Source: Actinobacillus capsulatus DSM 19761 (GTDB lineage Bacteria; Pseudomonadota; Gammaproteobacteria; Enterobacterales; Pasteurellaceae). Taken from it: 64,000 nt of DNA. Shown here piece after piece: positions 18,753-28,851 of the stretch (position 1 is its first letter; each line of letters opens with the position of its first letter). The notes below the pieces were generated by a model. It was not told where the DNA came from. It did no database searches and saw only the letters and a list, made by a program, of their open reading frames with translations. A program made the position numbers and the translations under genes. The DNA lies in the NCBI RefSeq assembly GCF_000374285.1, contig NZ_KB893930.1:1-64000 (forward strand). Direction: 5' to 3'.

Positions 18753-20651
18753 ATGGGTAAAATCATTGGTATTGACTTAGGTACAACAAACTCTTGTGTA
18801 GCGGTAATGGACGGTGACAAAGCACGTGTAATCGAGAATGCGGAAGGCGCACGTACAACTCCGTCAATCATTGCTTATACAGATAACGAAACGTTAGTTG
18901 GTCAACCGGCAAAACGTCAGGCGATTACAAACCCGAAAAATACATTATTTGCAATCAAACGTTTAATCGGTCGCCGTTTTGAAAGTGAAGAAGTACAACG
19001 TGATATTAAAATCATGCCTTTCGAAATCACACGTGCTGACAACGGTGATGCGTGGGTAAACGTAAAAGGTGACAAATTAGCACCACCGCAAATTTCAGCA
19101 GAAGTGTTGAAAAAAATGAAAAAAACAGCGGAAGATTTCCTTGGTGAAGCGGTAACTGAAGCAGTTATCACTGTACCGGCATACTTTAACGATGCGCAAC
19201 GTCAAGCGACAATCGATGCAGGTCGTATCGCAGGTTTAGATGTTAAACGTATCATCAACGAACCGACAGCGGCAGCGTTAGCGTTCGGTTTAGGTTCAAC
19301 TAAAGAAAACCAAGTGATCGCAGTTTACGACTTAGGTGGCGGTACATTCGATATCTCAATCATCGAAATTGATAACTTCGACGGCGAACAAACATTCGAA
19401 GTATTAGCAACCGGTGGTAACACTCACTTAGGTGGTGAAGACTTCGATAACCGTGTAATCGACTACATCATTGACGAGTTCAAAAAAGAACAAGGCGTTG
19501 ATTTACGCAACGACCCAATGGCATTACAACGTGTGAAAGAAGCGGCGGAAAAAGCGAAAATCGAACTTTCTTCAGCACAATCTACCGAAGTAAATCTTCC
19601 GTATATCACAGCAGATGCAACAGGTCCTAAACACTTAGCGATCAACGTAACTCGTGCGAAATTAGAAGCGTTAGTAGAAGATTTAGTCGCAAGCTCAATT
19701 GAGTCACTTAAAACCGTATTAAAAGACGCAGGTAAATCAGTGAATGAAATCAACGATATTATCCTCGTTGGTGGTCAAACACGTATGCCGTTAGTACAAC
19801 AAAAAGTGGCTGAATTCTTCGGTAAAGAAGCACGTAAAGACGTGAACCCGGATGAAGCGGTAGCAATCGGTGCTGCGGTTCAAGGCGGTGTATTAAAAGG
19901 TGATGTAAAAGACGTTCTTTTATTAGACGTTACACCATTATCTTTAGGTATCGAAACCATGGGCGGCGTGATGACTGTGTTAATCGAGAAAAACACTACG
20001 ATTCCAACGAAGAAATCACAAGTGTTCTCAACAGCGGAAGACAATCAATCAGCAGTAACGATCCACGTATTACAAGGTGAGCGTAAACAAGCGTCTTCGA
20101 ACAAATCTTTAGGTCAATTCAACCTTGAAGGTATTAACCCGGCACCACGTGGTATGCCGCAAATCGAAGTAACGTTCGATATTGATGCGAACGGTGTAAT
20201 TAATGTATCTGCGAAAGATAAAAACACAGGTAAAGAGCAACAAATTCGTATCCAAGCGTCTTCAGGTTTATCTGACGAAGAAATCGAACAAATGGTTCGT
20301 GATGCGGAAGCAAACGCAGAAGCGGATAAAAAATTCGAAGAGTTAGTTCAAGCACGTAACCAAGCAGACGGTATCGCACACGCAACTCGCAAACAAATCG
20401 AAGAAGCGGGTTCGGCGTTAAATGCAGACGATAAAGCGAAAATTGAAGCCGCTATCGCTGATTTAGAAAAAGCGGCTAAAGGCGATGATAAAGCTGAAAT
20501 CGATGCAAAAACCGAAGCATTAATCAAAGCATCTGAACCTTTAATGCAAGCGGCTCAAGCTAAAGCGCAAGCAGGTGAACAATCGCAACAATCTGCAAAA
20601 GATGACGGCGTAGTGGATGCTGAGTTTGAGGAAGTGAAAGATAATAAATAA
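18753..20651 (+). CDS. dnaK: Hsp70 chaperone DnaK
   Basis: ATP-driven chaperone that binds exposed hydrophobic peptide segments; works with DnaJ and GrpE in the cytoplasm. The nucleotide-binding domain shows [16 protein letters not shown] at the start, [13 protein letters not shown] near residue 195 and [13 protein letters not shown] near 338. The substrate domain begins about residue 390 ([14 protein letters not shown]). The helical lid is followed by a C-terminal tail ending [15 protein letters not shown], typical of gammaproteobacterial DnaK. At 632 aa it is close to E. coli (638). Codon use is that of a highly expressed gene. dnaJ follows on the same strand, past a terminator and a repeat block. 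Confidence 0.99.
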   Translation: MGKIIGIDLGTTNSCVAVMDGDKARVIENAEGARTTPSIIAYTDNETLVGQPAKRQAITNPKNTLFAIKRLIGRRFESEEVQRDIKIMPFEITRADNGDAWVNVKGDKLAPPQISAEVLKKMKKTAEDFLGEAVTEAVITVPAYFNDAQRQATIDAGRIAGLDVKRIINEPTAAALAFGLGSTKENQVIAVYDLGGGTFDISIIEIDNFDGEQTFEVLATGGNTHLGGEDFDNRVIDYIIDEFKKEQGVDLRNDPMALQRVKEAAEKAKIELSSAQSTEVNLPYITADATGPKHLAINVTRAKLEALVEDLVASSIESLKTVLKDAGKSVNEINDIILVGGQTRMPLVQQKVAEFFGKEARKDVNPDEAVAIGAAVQGGVLKGDVKDVLLLDVTPLSLGIETMGGVMTVLIEKNTTIPTKKSQVFSTAEDNQSAVTIHVLQGERKQASSNKSLGQFNLEGINPAPRGMPQIEVTFDIDANGVINVSAKDKNTGKEQQIRIQASSGLSDEEIEQMVRDAEANAEADKKFEELVQARNQADGIAHATRKQIEEAGSALNADDKAKIEAAIADLEKAAKGDDKAEIDAKTEALIKASEPLMQAAQAKAQAGEQSQQSAKDDGVVDAEFEEVKDNK

Positions 20652-20676
20652 TCTTTTACGCTCAAATCGTAAAATC

Positions 20677-20703
20677 AAAGGGCGTGGTGACACGCCCTTT
20701 TGG
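20677..20703 (+). terminator. Terminator after dnaK
   Basis: AAAGGGCGTG (20677-20686) and CACGCCCTTT (20691-20700) form a perfect 10-bp stem with a GTGA tetraloop and a short T run. It should stop much of the dnaK transcript before dnaJ. Confidence 0.85.
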
Positions 20704-20717
20704 TGTATATAAAAACT

Positions 20718-20899
20718 CACTCTCCCCCCGAGGGAGAGAGACTGCAAGAAATTGTGAAAGACAATTTCTTGCAGAGAGAGGGGAAACAGGCGGTTATATT
20801 TCGCAAATTTTTTACAAAATACATCCGCTTTCCCCTGTCCCTGATTTTCTTCTAAACGAAGAAAATTTTTCCCTCTCCCACAAGGGGCGAGGGTAATCA
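20718..20899. repeat. Composite hairpin repeat block between dnaK and dnaJ
   Basis: A non-coding block of back-to-back dyads. CTGCAAGAAATTGT (20742-20755) pairs perfectly with ACAATTTCTTGCAG (20761-20774) over a 5-nt loop. It is flanked by CTCTCCCCCC and GAGAGAGGGG. Further on are ATTTTCTTC/GAAGAAAAT (about 20842-20864) and CCCTCTCCC...GGGGCGAGGG (about 20871-20892). Such C/G-rich hairpins look like a dispersed intergenic repeat family. Related but shorter hairpins occur at 39521-39541 and 63808-63830. A plus-strand reading frame and a minus-strand frame through it are not believable genes. Confidence 0.6.
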
Positions 20900-20932
20900 A
20901 TTACAATTTTGTACGATTACAAATGAAACACT

Positions 20933-22075
20933 ATGGCAAAAAAAGATTACTACGAAGTCCTTGGTTTACAGAAAGGGGCGAGTGAGAACGATATTAAACG
21001 TGCTTATAAACGTTTAGCATCAAAACACCATCCAGACAAAAACCAAGGCAGTAAAAATGCAGAAGAAAAATTTAAAGAAATCAACGAAGCCTATGAAGTG
21101 TTAGGCGATGCTGAAAAACGTGCCGCATACGATCAATATGGGCACGCTGCTTTTGAACAAGGCGGTGGTGCTGGCGGATTTGGCGGTGGCTTCGGCGGAG
21201 GCGGTTTCGGTGGCTTTGAAGACATCTTTAGCGAAATGTTCGGTGGCGGATTTGGCGGCGGTGGTCGCCGTAACCGTGTCGTTCGTGGTGACGACTTACG
21301 TTACGACATTGAAATCTCACTGGAAGAAGCGGTTAAAGGCTGTAAAAAAGATATTCGCATTTCAACATTAGCAGAATGTGATACCTGCCACGGTTCGGGT
21401 GCGGAAAAAGGTTCGAAAGTGGAAACCTGTTCGCACTGCCACGGTTCAGGCAGAATCCGCCGTCAGCAAGGTTTCTTTGTGACGGAAGCCGTATGTCCTA
21501 GCTGTCATGGAAGCGGTAAGAAAATCGAAAAACCTTGCAAATCTTGCCACGGCGATGGACGTGTTCAAAAAACGAAAAACTTATCTGTTACCATTCCAGC
21601 AGGTGTAGATACCGGTAACCAACTTCGTTTATCTGGAGAGGGCGCAGCAGGCGAAAATGGTGCGCCAGCAGGTGATTTATACGTCGTGATTCACGTTCGT
21701 GAACACGATATTTTTGAGCGTGACGGTTCAAATCTTTACTGCGAAGTGCCAATCAGCTTTACGATGGCGGCATTAGGCGGTGAGATTGAAGTACCGACAC
21801 TTGACGGTAAATTAAAACTGAAAATTCCGGCGGAAACCCAAACCGGCAAATTATTCCGTGTGAGAGGTAAGGGCGTAACAAGTCCACGCGGCGGTTATGC
21901 AGGTGATTTAATTTGCAAAGTGGTGGTAGAGACACCGGTTGCGTTAAATGACAAGCAAAAAGACTTATTACATAAACTGGAAGAAAGTTTAGAGGGTAAA
22001 AGTCAGCATCGTCCGCAGCAAGAAGGTTTTTTAGATAGTGTGAAAAACTTCTTCTCGAACTTAGGTAAAAACTAA
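20933..22075 (+). CDS. dnaJ: Hsp40 co-chaperone DnaJ
   Basis: Delivers unfolded clients to DnaK and stimulates its ATPase. The J domain covers residues 1-70 with the HPD tripeptide (KHHPDKN). A Gly/Phe-rich linker spans about residues 75-125. Four zinc-binding CxxCxGxG repeats follow ([32 protein letters not shown]), then the C-terminal substrate and dimer domains. 380 aa. The order dnaK-dnaJ is standard. An internal hairpin repeat block and the dnaK terminator suggest either read-through or a separate weak promoter. Confidence 0.98.
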   Translation: MAKKDYYEVLGLQKGASENDIKRAYKRLASKHHPDKNQGSKNAEEKFKEINEAYEVLGDAEKRAAYDQYGHAAFEQGGGAGGFGGGFGGGGFGGFEDIFSEMFGGGFGGGGRRNRVVRGDDLRYDIEISLEEAVKGCKKDIRISTLAECDTCHGSGAEKGSKVETCSHCHGSGRIRRQQGFFVTEAVCPSCHGSGKKIEKPCKSCHGDGRVQKTKNLSVTIPAGVDTGNQLRLSGEGAAGENGAPAGDLYVVIHVREHDIFERDGSNLYCEVPISFTMAALGGEIEVPTLDGKLKLKIPAETQTGKLFRVRGKGVTSPRGGYAGDLICKVVVETPVALNDKQKDLLHKLEESLEGKSQHRPQQEGFLDSVKNFFSNLGKN

Positions 22076-22083
22076 ATATTAAA

Positions 22084-22113
22084 AAAGGCTTAGCGAATTT
22101 GCTAAGCCTTTTG
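22084..22113. terminator. Bidirectional terminator dnaJ / ptrA
   Basis: AAGGCTTAGC (22085-22094) pairs with GCTAAGCCTT (22101-22110), with A-rich bases on the left and T-rich bases on the right. It serves both convergent genes. Confidence 0.85.
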
Positions 22114-22166
22114 TTTTTCTACAATGGTAAAATTTAGAACTTTTTTGACCGTTTGTAGATGATAAT

Positions 22167-25124
22167 TTAGTAGTATTTAACCGAGAATTGTTTTTGGATT
22201 TGTTCAATACTCTTCACTTTCTCGTAGCCCGCTAGTTTCACTTCATCTTCGGCTTTCGCTTTCGTGCCTAGCGCTTGGCTGATAAATGAAAAGCCTTGCT
22301 GCTCAATCACCGTGTGTTTATAAAAATCCACAATATCTTGTTGAGTAAGTCGTTTTACCGCTTCGATCATTTTCGCACGTTGGTTGAACTGGTCATTGCG
22401 GCGATTAAAGTCAAACGCGAACTGTGAAAATTCTTGGTTTAACGATTCCGGTTTACGTTGTAATTTCTCAATTAAACTATCACGATATTTTACAAATTCC
22501 TGCTCCGATAAAGCGGTCAATTTTGTTAAACTTTCTGCAAAAAAGCGTTGGTTATGCTGCATAATGTCTGCCGGTGTCGTATTTGGACTTTGAACCATAA
22601 AACGCATACCAGCAGTTTTACCCATTTTAGCATTGGTTGCATAGACTACGTAGCCCAATTGTTTTCGGGTGCGCAAATCATCGAAATACCAGCGTCCGAT
22701 AATATCACGCAATAAATTAGCTCGAGCCGAGCCTTCTAATTCGCCATAGCCTTTTGCAAGATAAGCGATGCTTAGTGCATTGTCCTCATGCGGTACAGTT
22801 TGTACATAGTTGAGTTTGCGGTTGCTGTCGTTAAGATCTAAATAACGTGCCTTTCCTCGCTCTACTTCACTGCTTTTAACAATGTTTTTTATGTCACTGA
22901 CTAAATCTTCAACCTGTTTATCGTTGAGGTTACCCACTGACAGTACGCCTAATCCAGTTGATTTTGTTAACAATCTATCTCGCATCGCTTTTACATCTGC
23001 CAAAGTGGTGTCGGTTAGTACTTTGCGTTGTTTATCTTCTTCAAAATAAGGATAGCTGGCAAAGTTCGCGATAGCCTGATTTGCTTGTGTTAAGCTACTT
23101 TCTTTGCGTTGGCCGTCTAGCGCTTCGAAAGCCCGTTGTTTGGCTTGCACTAAGAAGTCTTCAGTTAATTCAAAAGTTTTGAATTGATTCAGCGAATCTT
23201 GGATTAATTTCGCTAAATGCTGTGTGTAGCCGGCTGCTTCAAGTGAAAGTCCATTCGGATAAGTAGTAATTGCTGCTTGCATACCAGCAACTGCAGTTTG
23301 GAACGCTAATTTCGTTTGTGCAAGGCTATTCATATAACCTAACAGCGTCGCACTTACCGCTTCTTTTAAATCATCTGTTTTCGGCATGATCGAGAAACTC
23401 ATCGATACAATCGCTTTCGGATCATTAGCAAAGTATTGGCTCGGCATTGCATAAATCGCTTTGCCTGCCGTATTGATTAACGCCTTAGGTACTTTTCGAT
23501 CGCTGATTGGTTGAATCAGAGAAAAATCAGTCGCGAAATAAGGATTCAGTTCGGGTAGCTTTAAAGCCGGATTATGGCTGAAATCCAACCATTTTTTCCG
23601 TTGTTCGTCACTGATTTTTGCAATCGAATAATTGGCCTCAAAGTAAGGTGATTTTTTATCGGTATGCGCTTTTTCATCAACCAGCAAAATACGGGCATTG
23701 TCTAATGTCATCTCAGCCAGTTTGGCTTTGATTGCTTGTTTATCCATCGTATCAACAATAAAGTCTGCATCTAAAATATGTTCCAATGGATAATGTAGCA
23801 TTTGTTCAGCTAATGATTCGATGTAAGTACCATTTTTTTCCACCTGTAAATGTTGAAAATCCTGCTTTAAGCTTTCTCGAACTTCATTGAAGTAACTTTC
23901 TTGAATACCGATTTGTTTCACTTGTTCGATTTGCTGGAAAATCAAGGAAATGATCTTATCTTTTTCGGTCAACCCCTTGTCGGTTAAAGCAATATAAATG
24001 GTGAAATTACCACGATTACGACTGACATTTGGTGTTGCTTGTGCAGCAATACCACTATCTGATAACCCTTGTTTGATTAAGTAGTCAGATAAAGTGCCGT
24101 TGGTATTATTGTTAAGAATATAAGCTAAATAATCGCTGGTTTTGTGGGCAAATTGTGCTTCATCATTCGGTACATCAAATGAAACTGCCAGCATTTTGGT
24201 CGGTTGTACTGGTTTATAATGAATCATGACACCTTTATCTTCCGCACGGAAAAACGGCACATCTACACTAGGGGCAGCAATATTTTTATTTGGCATTTTA
24301 CCTAATGTACGATCAGCTAATGCAGCAAGTTGCTCAATAGGTTGATTCGAATATAAAACCGCTTTGACTAAATTTGCCGAATAGTAGCGTTGGTAAAATC
24401 GTTCTAACTCCGTTTGTAATTTACTGTTCGGTTTATCCGAAAGTGTTTCCTTATTGCCAACCGCAAATTTGGTAATAGGGTGTGCAGGGTTAGCAGTTGC
24501 TAAATTTACACTGTTCAATAAATGGCCATCGCTTGATTTAGCACGAACCATTTCGGCATTTACGGCATTCACTTCTCGTTTCGCATTACTTTCTGACAGG
24601 AGCGGTTGTGCAAAAGCATCTGCTAAACGAGCGACCGCTCCATCAAACGCATTATTATTCACTTCTAAATAATAAGCTGTGCGATCAGCTGTGGTAGAGG
24701 CATTGTTATAGCCGCCATTTTCCGTTAAAAAGCGATCTAGACTATTAGTCTCCGGAAACTGTTTAGAACCCATTAAGATCATGTGTTCCAAGTAATGAGC
24801 CAAGCCTTGTTGCTGAATGGGATCTTCCATAGAACCGATAGGTAGTGCTAATGACATTAACGATTTATTCGCTTTGTTGTCCGAAATCAGCAGTACCGTC
24901 ATGCCGTTTTTTAAGCGAATAGCCTGATAAATGGCGTTATCATTCGGGCTTTTGTTGATCTGCTGATTGATAAACTCAAAACCTTGCGTTTGTACAGCCG
25001 ATAGGGATGTACTAGCGGTCGAATTTTGCGGAATATTTGCAAATATGGTTGTGGCGCTGACACTGAGCGCAATCGCAGAGTAAAGCGTATGACGAATCAT
25101 GCGACTTATTACGGTTTTTTTCAC
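22167..25124 (-). CDS. ptrA: Protease III (pitrilysin), M16 family
   Basis: Periplasmic zinc peptidase that degrades small proteins and peptides. An N-terminal signal peptide (residues 1-29, ending SATTIFA) is followed by the inverted zinc motif HYLEH near residue 108 (GLAHYLEHMILMGS). The downstream glutamate is in AVNAEMVRAKSSDG. Four M16 half-domains account for 985 aa, near the 962 of E. coli. Its start overlaps the recC stop by 4 bases (ATGA), so it is translated from the recC message. In E. coli ptrA sits between recC and recB; here recB and recD do not follow. Confidence 0.95.
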   Translation of the reverse strand: MKKTVISRMIRHTLYSAIALSVSATTIFANIPQNSTASTSLSAVQTQGFEFINQQINKSPNDNAIYQAIRLKNGMTVLLISDNKANKSLMSLALPIGSMEDPIQQQGLAHYLEHMILMGSKQFPETNSLDRFLTENGGYNNASTTADRTAYYLEVNNNAFDGAVARLADAFAQPLLSESNAKREVNAVNAEMVRAKSSDGHLLNSVNLATANPAHPITKFAVGNKETLSDKPNSKLQTELERFYQRYYSANLVKAVLYSNQPIEQLAALADRTLGKMPNKNIAAPSVDVPFFRAEDKGVMIHYKPVQPTKMLAVSFDVPNDEAQFAHKTSDYLAYILNNNTNGTLSDYLIKQGLSDSGIAAQATPNVSRNRGNFTIYIALTDKGLTEKDKIISLIFQQIEQVKQIGIQESYFNEVRESLKQDFQHLQVEKNGTYIESLAEQMLHYPLEHILDADFIVDTMDKQAIKAKLAEMTLDNARILLVDEKAHTDKKSPYFEANYSIAKISDEQRKKWLDFSHNPALKLPELNPYFATDFSLIQPISDRKVPKALINTAGKAIYAMPSQYFANDPKAIVSMSFSIMPKTDDLKEAVSATLLGYMNSLAQTKLAFQTAVAGMQAAITTYPNGLSLEAAGYTQHLAKLIQDSLNQFKTFELTEDFLVQAKQRAFEALDGQRKESSLTQANQAIANFASYPYFEEDKQRKVLTDTTLADVKAMRDRLLTKSTGLGVLSVGNLNDKQVEDLVSDIKNIVKSSEVERGKARYLDLNDSNRKLNYVQTVPHEDNALSIAYLAKGYGELEGSARANLLRDIIGRWYFDDLRTRKQLGYVVYATNAKMGKTAGMRFMVQSPNTTPADIMQHNQRFFAESLTKLTALSEQEFVKYRDSLIEKLQRKPESLNQEFSQFAFDFNRRNDQFNQRAKMIEAVKRLTQQDIVDFYKHTVIEQQGFSFISQALGTKAKAEDEVKLAGYEKVKSIEQIQKQFSVKYY

Positions 25125-28100
25125 TCGTTCTCCTTTTTATTCTTATTCGGTTTACTGTCTTGCATTAAAGCAAACCATTGTTTCGTTGTATGATGAATAA
25201 TACTGTAATCCAATTCGGAACTTTGTACTAAAACTCGCTGTAGGTAACTGGCTTCAAACGAATTGTCTTCTAATAATTTAAAAATTTTCTGAGAGCAATA
25301 TTCTTCAATATTTTCAACGTCTTCTATTTTGGCAAAATAATCGTCTAAACCGGCAGAAATCCCCCAGCGTAGCGCTTGAAAGCTATTAAGGTAATCTTCT
25401 ATATAAATAGCTAATTGTTCAAATGCCTGTTGTTGACTAATCGGATTAAATTGAAATATTTGCGTTTCTTCACCATTACGCACAATATATTTCAAACGAA
25501 TAGTATTATTTTGTAATAGCGTAACTAAATAATAAATCCAAAAACGGATAATATCTTTATCTTTTAATGAACTTACTTTCCAGAATACGATTTCATCATC
25601 AAATAATTGTTGGATATTCCCATAGAGTTTTATTTTATTCGAACTAATCGGAAAATATTGCTCAATCGTTAAAATTTCACTCTGCCTTAAGTAGGGTGAT
25701 ATTTCATTTCTCATGGCTTTTATTGAGTTTTCCAGTTCGGTTTCGTACAACTTAGCAAAATTTGATGAAGGTAAATTACCTTTTAACTGTTCTTGATAGA
25801 ATAAACTCCGACTTTGTTCCTCATCAATCGTTAATAGTTTGGTTCTTAACTGGTAATTATCCAACGCATTCAAAGTAAACTTTTCCGATTCTTCAATACT
25901 TTCTTCATCGTAATTAAAATAAATACCTAATTGGCGGTTAAAGAAATATTTAATTGGGTTTGTGATATAACTAATTAATTCATTTAAATTAATTTCTGTT
26001 GGGCTATCCGCTGTAAGCTGCCCGTTTAAGAAATTTGATTGAATTGCATTCTGTTCAAATAGTTTGAGCCACTCTTTATCATAAGAAATATGAGGGTAAC
26101 TAAAGTTGCTTGGGCTAAAGACCGTCATAGGATGGCGTTTCACGATAAAATTGGCAGCATCTTTGTCAGCTAAAATTTGTTGAGCCGATTCAGATAAATG
26201 TTCTCCGATATAATCTAATAATTGAGCAACTAAAACGGAAGGTAAGCGAACTTTATTATCCGTTACCGATTGTCCGACATAGCTCACGTAGAAAATCTCT
26301 TGGGCTGAAAGTAAAGCCTCTAAAAATAGATAACGGTCATCGTCTCTGCGTGCGCGATCGCCTTTTTTCGGTGCGTATTGCATTAAATCGAAGCTATTTA
26401 TCGAATGTTGTCGAGGAAAATCAGCTTCATTCATACCGAGCAAACAAACCACTTTAAATGGAATAGCTCGCATTGGTAATAACGTACAGAAATTCACTTT
26501 TCCAGTTAAGAACTGCAGGCTATTTTGTTGTGTATTGAGGCTCTCCTGAAGTAATAAGGCGAGAATTTCAATAGAAATTTCATCCTCAAAGCGTGCTTGT
26601 TCAATTTTTTCCAATACAGCCTGCAACGTCGTTTGTAGCAGAGAAAGTGAATCGAAATGCTCGCCACCATCTTGATAAAAATCACTGATTAATTCGGTTA
26701 GTTTTTGTTGCCAAATACCAATACTGTGTGATGTTTGGATAAATTGCTGCCACGTACTAAGCTTTTCTAAATAATGGCATAAGTAACCGACAAGCTCAGA
26801 AGCTAAACCATAACTTTCGTTAAATCCAATAGCTTCTTGCCAAATACCATTTTCTTCTTTGAGGCTTGTACCGAGTAACAAACGAGTTAAACCGTTTTGC
26901 CATGAGTTATAATTTTGCCATTGGTTTTGCTTGATAGTTAATCCAGCGCGGATACCTACTCCTTTTATCCAATGTCGTAGAGTATAAATATCATCAGATT
27001 GGATGTGAAAACGGCTTCGGATCGCATTTACATCTAATAAATCTAAGAGTGCTTCTGCGTTAAAGTTACTTTCTTTTAAATTAAGTAAACTTAAAAAGCT
27101 GCTGATAATCGGATCTACCGCAGTCGCTTTTTGATCTGAAAGTGTAAAAGGAATTCTTCTCGGATCTTTATGATCAAAGCGAGAAAATACCGCATTAATG
27201 TAAGGTGCGTATTTATCAATATCTGCAGACATCACAATAATATCTTTAGGCGTTAATGCCGGATTCTGCTCAAATAACTGTAAGAGATAGTTATGTAACA
27301 CCTCTACTTCACGCATTACGCTATGGCACGAATGAAATTGCAATGATTGGTCTTGTTCATCTAATTCAAATGTTTGTGCATTATTAAACGCTAGAATGGC
27401 ATTTTTAAGCTTGATGAGATTGGTTTCGCCGATATACGGATCGAATACATCTAGGGTATAGTCGAGCTCTTGTTCTACTAGTTGCACCAAAAATTCTCGC
27501 CCCTGTTTTCCCCACATGGTAAGTAGTTGGTTACCTTGCTTTTCCAGTAAATCAGTTAAATCAGCTTCCGATAATTGCTGCTTCAAAGCTAATTTCTCCA
27601 GTGCGCTATCTTCAACACTATCGCCCCAATATTCTTGGCTTGGGTTTAAGAAAAATAAGTGAATATCACAATGTATACTCAGTTTTTTTAACACTGCTAA
27701 CTGAGTTGCTGGTAGAGATGAAATACCGAAAATAAAGATTCTCTGCGGAAGTTGTTCTTTCTCTTGAGCAGTTAAATTATCTAATTTTTGGAAATACTGA
27801 TCTTGTAAATAAGCTCGGTGCGAGGTGATGAATAGGCTTTCATCACTATCTAATTTAATATCGTTAATTAACGCATTCCATAAGATAGCTTGCCATTGTA
27901 GATTAGCTAGGATTTCTTGTTCATTTTTAACTTTAAATGCATTGGAATGCATGATTTCAGAAAGTACCGCTTCAAGTTGGTTGTTTTCCCAATGTACTAA
28001 CCAATGTGGTCGATAAACCAAATATTGGTCAAATAGATCCGCAATTTTAGCTGAGAGCTGATAGAGCTTAAGTTGATACTGGCGAATATCTTGCTGTAAA

Positions 28101-28441
28101 TATGATTTTAGCGCACTGAATTTTGCCATATCTAAATGGGCAGGAATCAGGCGCATTAATCGCCATGTCACGGAAGAACGTTCAAAAATATTTTCTTTCG
28201 GTAGTGAAGGAAATAGCACGCGGTATTGCTGCCATAAAAAGCTGGTTGGAAACAAAAAGTCATAATTGCCCGCTACGCCAATGGAATCGGCGATTTGCAT
28301 TTGTAGCCATTGTGCCATACCGACACTTTGTACAAGTATGGTCTCGGTACTAAACGGATTTGGATTTGGATTGGCTTTTTGTAGATGAATCAGCATTTCT
28401 GCTAATGATGATAGCTTTTGTGAATGGTAAACCGTGAACAT
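25121..28441 (-). CDS. recC: Exodeoxyribonuclease V gamma chain
   Basis: Subunit of the RecBCD helicase-nuclease; RecC splits the duplex and reads Chi. The N-terminus (MFTVYHSQKLSSLAEML, LVQSVGMAQWLQMQIADSIGV) and the inactive helicase fold (IFIFGISSLPATQLAVL, PFTLSDQKATAVDPIISSFLSLLNL, MRAIPFKVVCLLGMNEADFPR) are characteristic. 1106 aa against 1122 in E. coli. It lies 117 bases after the comNOPQ operon on the same strand, an order I recall from Haemophilus influenzae. Its partners recB and recD are not in the window. A single uptake signal lies before the start region (28525). Confidence 0.95.
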   Translation of the reverse strand: MFTVYHSQKLSSLAEMLIHLQKANPNPNPFSTETILVQSVGMAQWLQMQIADSIGVAGNYDFLFPTSFLWQQYRVLFPSLPKENIFERSSVTWRLMRLIPAHLDMAKFSALKSYLQQDIRQYQLKLYQLSAKIADLFDQYLVYRPHWLVHWENNQLEAVLSEIMHSNAFKVKNEQEILANLQWQAILWNALINDIKLDSDESLFITSHRAYLQDQYFQKLDNLTAQEKEQLPQRIFIFGISSLPATQLAVLKKLSIHCDIHLFFLNPSQEYWGDSVEDSALEKLALKQQLSEADLTDLLEKQGNQLLTMWGKQGREFLVQLVEQELDYTLDVFDPYIGETNLIKLKNAILAFNNAQTFELDEQDQSLQFHSCHSVMREVEVLHNYLLQLFEQNPALTPKDIIVMSADIDKYAPYINAVFSRFDHKDPRRIPFTLSDQKATAVDPIISSFLSLLNLKESNFNAEALLDLLDVNAIRSRFHIQSDDIYTLRHWIKGVGIRAGLTIKQNQWQNYNSWQNGLTRLLLGTSLKEENGIWQEAIGFNESYGLASELVGYLCHYLEKLSTWQQFIQTSHSIGIWQQKLTELISDFYQDGGEHFDSLSLLQTTLQAVLEKIEQARFEDEISIEILALLLQESLNTQQNSLQFLTGKVNFCTLLPMRAIPFKVVCLLGMNEADFPRQHSINSFDLMQYAPKKGDRARRDDDRYLFLEALLSAQEIFYVSYVGQSVTDNKVRLPSVLVAQLLDYIGEHLSESAQQILADKDAANFIVKRHPMTVFSPSNFSYPHISYDKEWLKLFEQNAIQSNFLNGQLTADSPTEINLNELISYITNPIKYFFNRQLGIYFNYDEESIEESEKFTLNALDNYQLRTKLLTIDEEQSRSLFYQEQLKGNLPSSNFAKLYETELENSIKAMRNEISPYLRQSEILTIEQYFPISSNKIKLYGNIQQLFDDEIVFWKVSSLKDKDIIRFWIYYLVTLLQNNTIRLKYIVRNGEETQIFQFNPISQQQAFEQLAIYIEDYLNSFQALRWGISAGLDDYFAKIEDVENIEEYCSQKIFKLLEDNSFEASYLQRVLVQSSELDYSIIHHTTKQWFALMQDSKPNKNKKENE

Positions 28442-28557
28442 AATTGATACCTCATGTAAGGCGGTGATTTTCTACTAATTAGCTTAGAGATTCAATCACT
28501 TTTGCTGACACTTTACGGATAAACAAGCGGTCAGATTTTACGGTTTTTTTGCAAAAG

Positions 28558-28851
28558 TTATGGAGTAATATCTATTTTGCCTAATGGGAAGCTCACACTG
28601 ATTTTATTTTCATTACATTCAATATGGAATTTTAGGCGATTCTGCTGAATATTATGTTCACAGGGTATTTTTGCATACTTCAGTGCGAGTTGGTTTTCAA
28701 TAATTTGTAGGGCTTGTTGTTGCTGATAAATATAATTGATTTTTTCTGTTTGGTAGCTTTCCCAACGTGAAGTAACAATAAATATAAAAGAAAATATCAT
28801 GATGCCGATTAATATTGAAATAAATGATTCTGATTTAATTAACTTATTCAT
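28558..28851 (-). CDS. comQ: Competence pseudopilin-like protein ComQ
   Basis: Last gene of the comNOPQ competence cluster; proposed minor component of the DNA-uptake type IV pilus machine. The 97-aa product has a short basic N-terminus, one hydrophobic helix (residues 10-28, FISILIGIMIFSFIFIV) and a small periplasmic domain with two cysteines (C59, C78 approximately) that could form a disulfide. Its start overlaps comP by 8 bases. Assignment rests on order, size and membrane layout, since these proteins diverge quickly. The DNA is AT-rich, as in the rest of the operon. Confidence 0.75.
   Translation of the reverse strand: MNKLIKSESFISILIGIMIFSFIFIVTSRWESYQTEKINYIYQQQQALQIIENQLALKYAKIPCEHNIQQNRLKFHIECNENKISVSFPLGKIDITP

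Noticed and set aside
20541-20900. 119-codon minus-strand frame over the end of dnaK and the repeat block
   Set aside because: It is antisense to dnaK and to hairpin repeats, with Arg/Leu/Phe-rich low complexity and no start signal.
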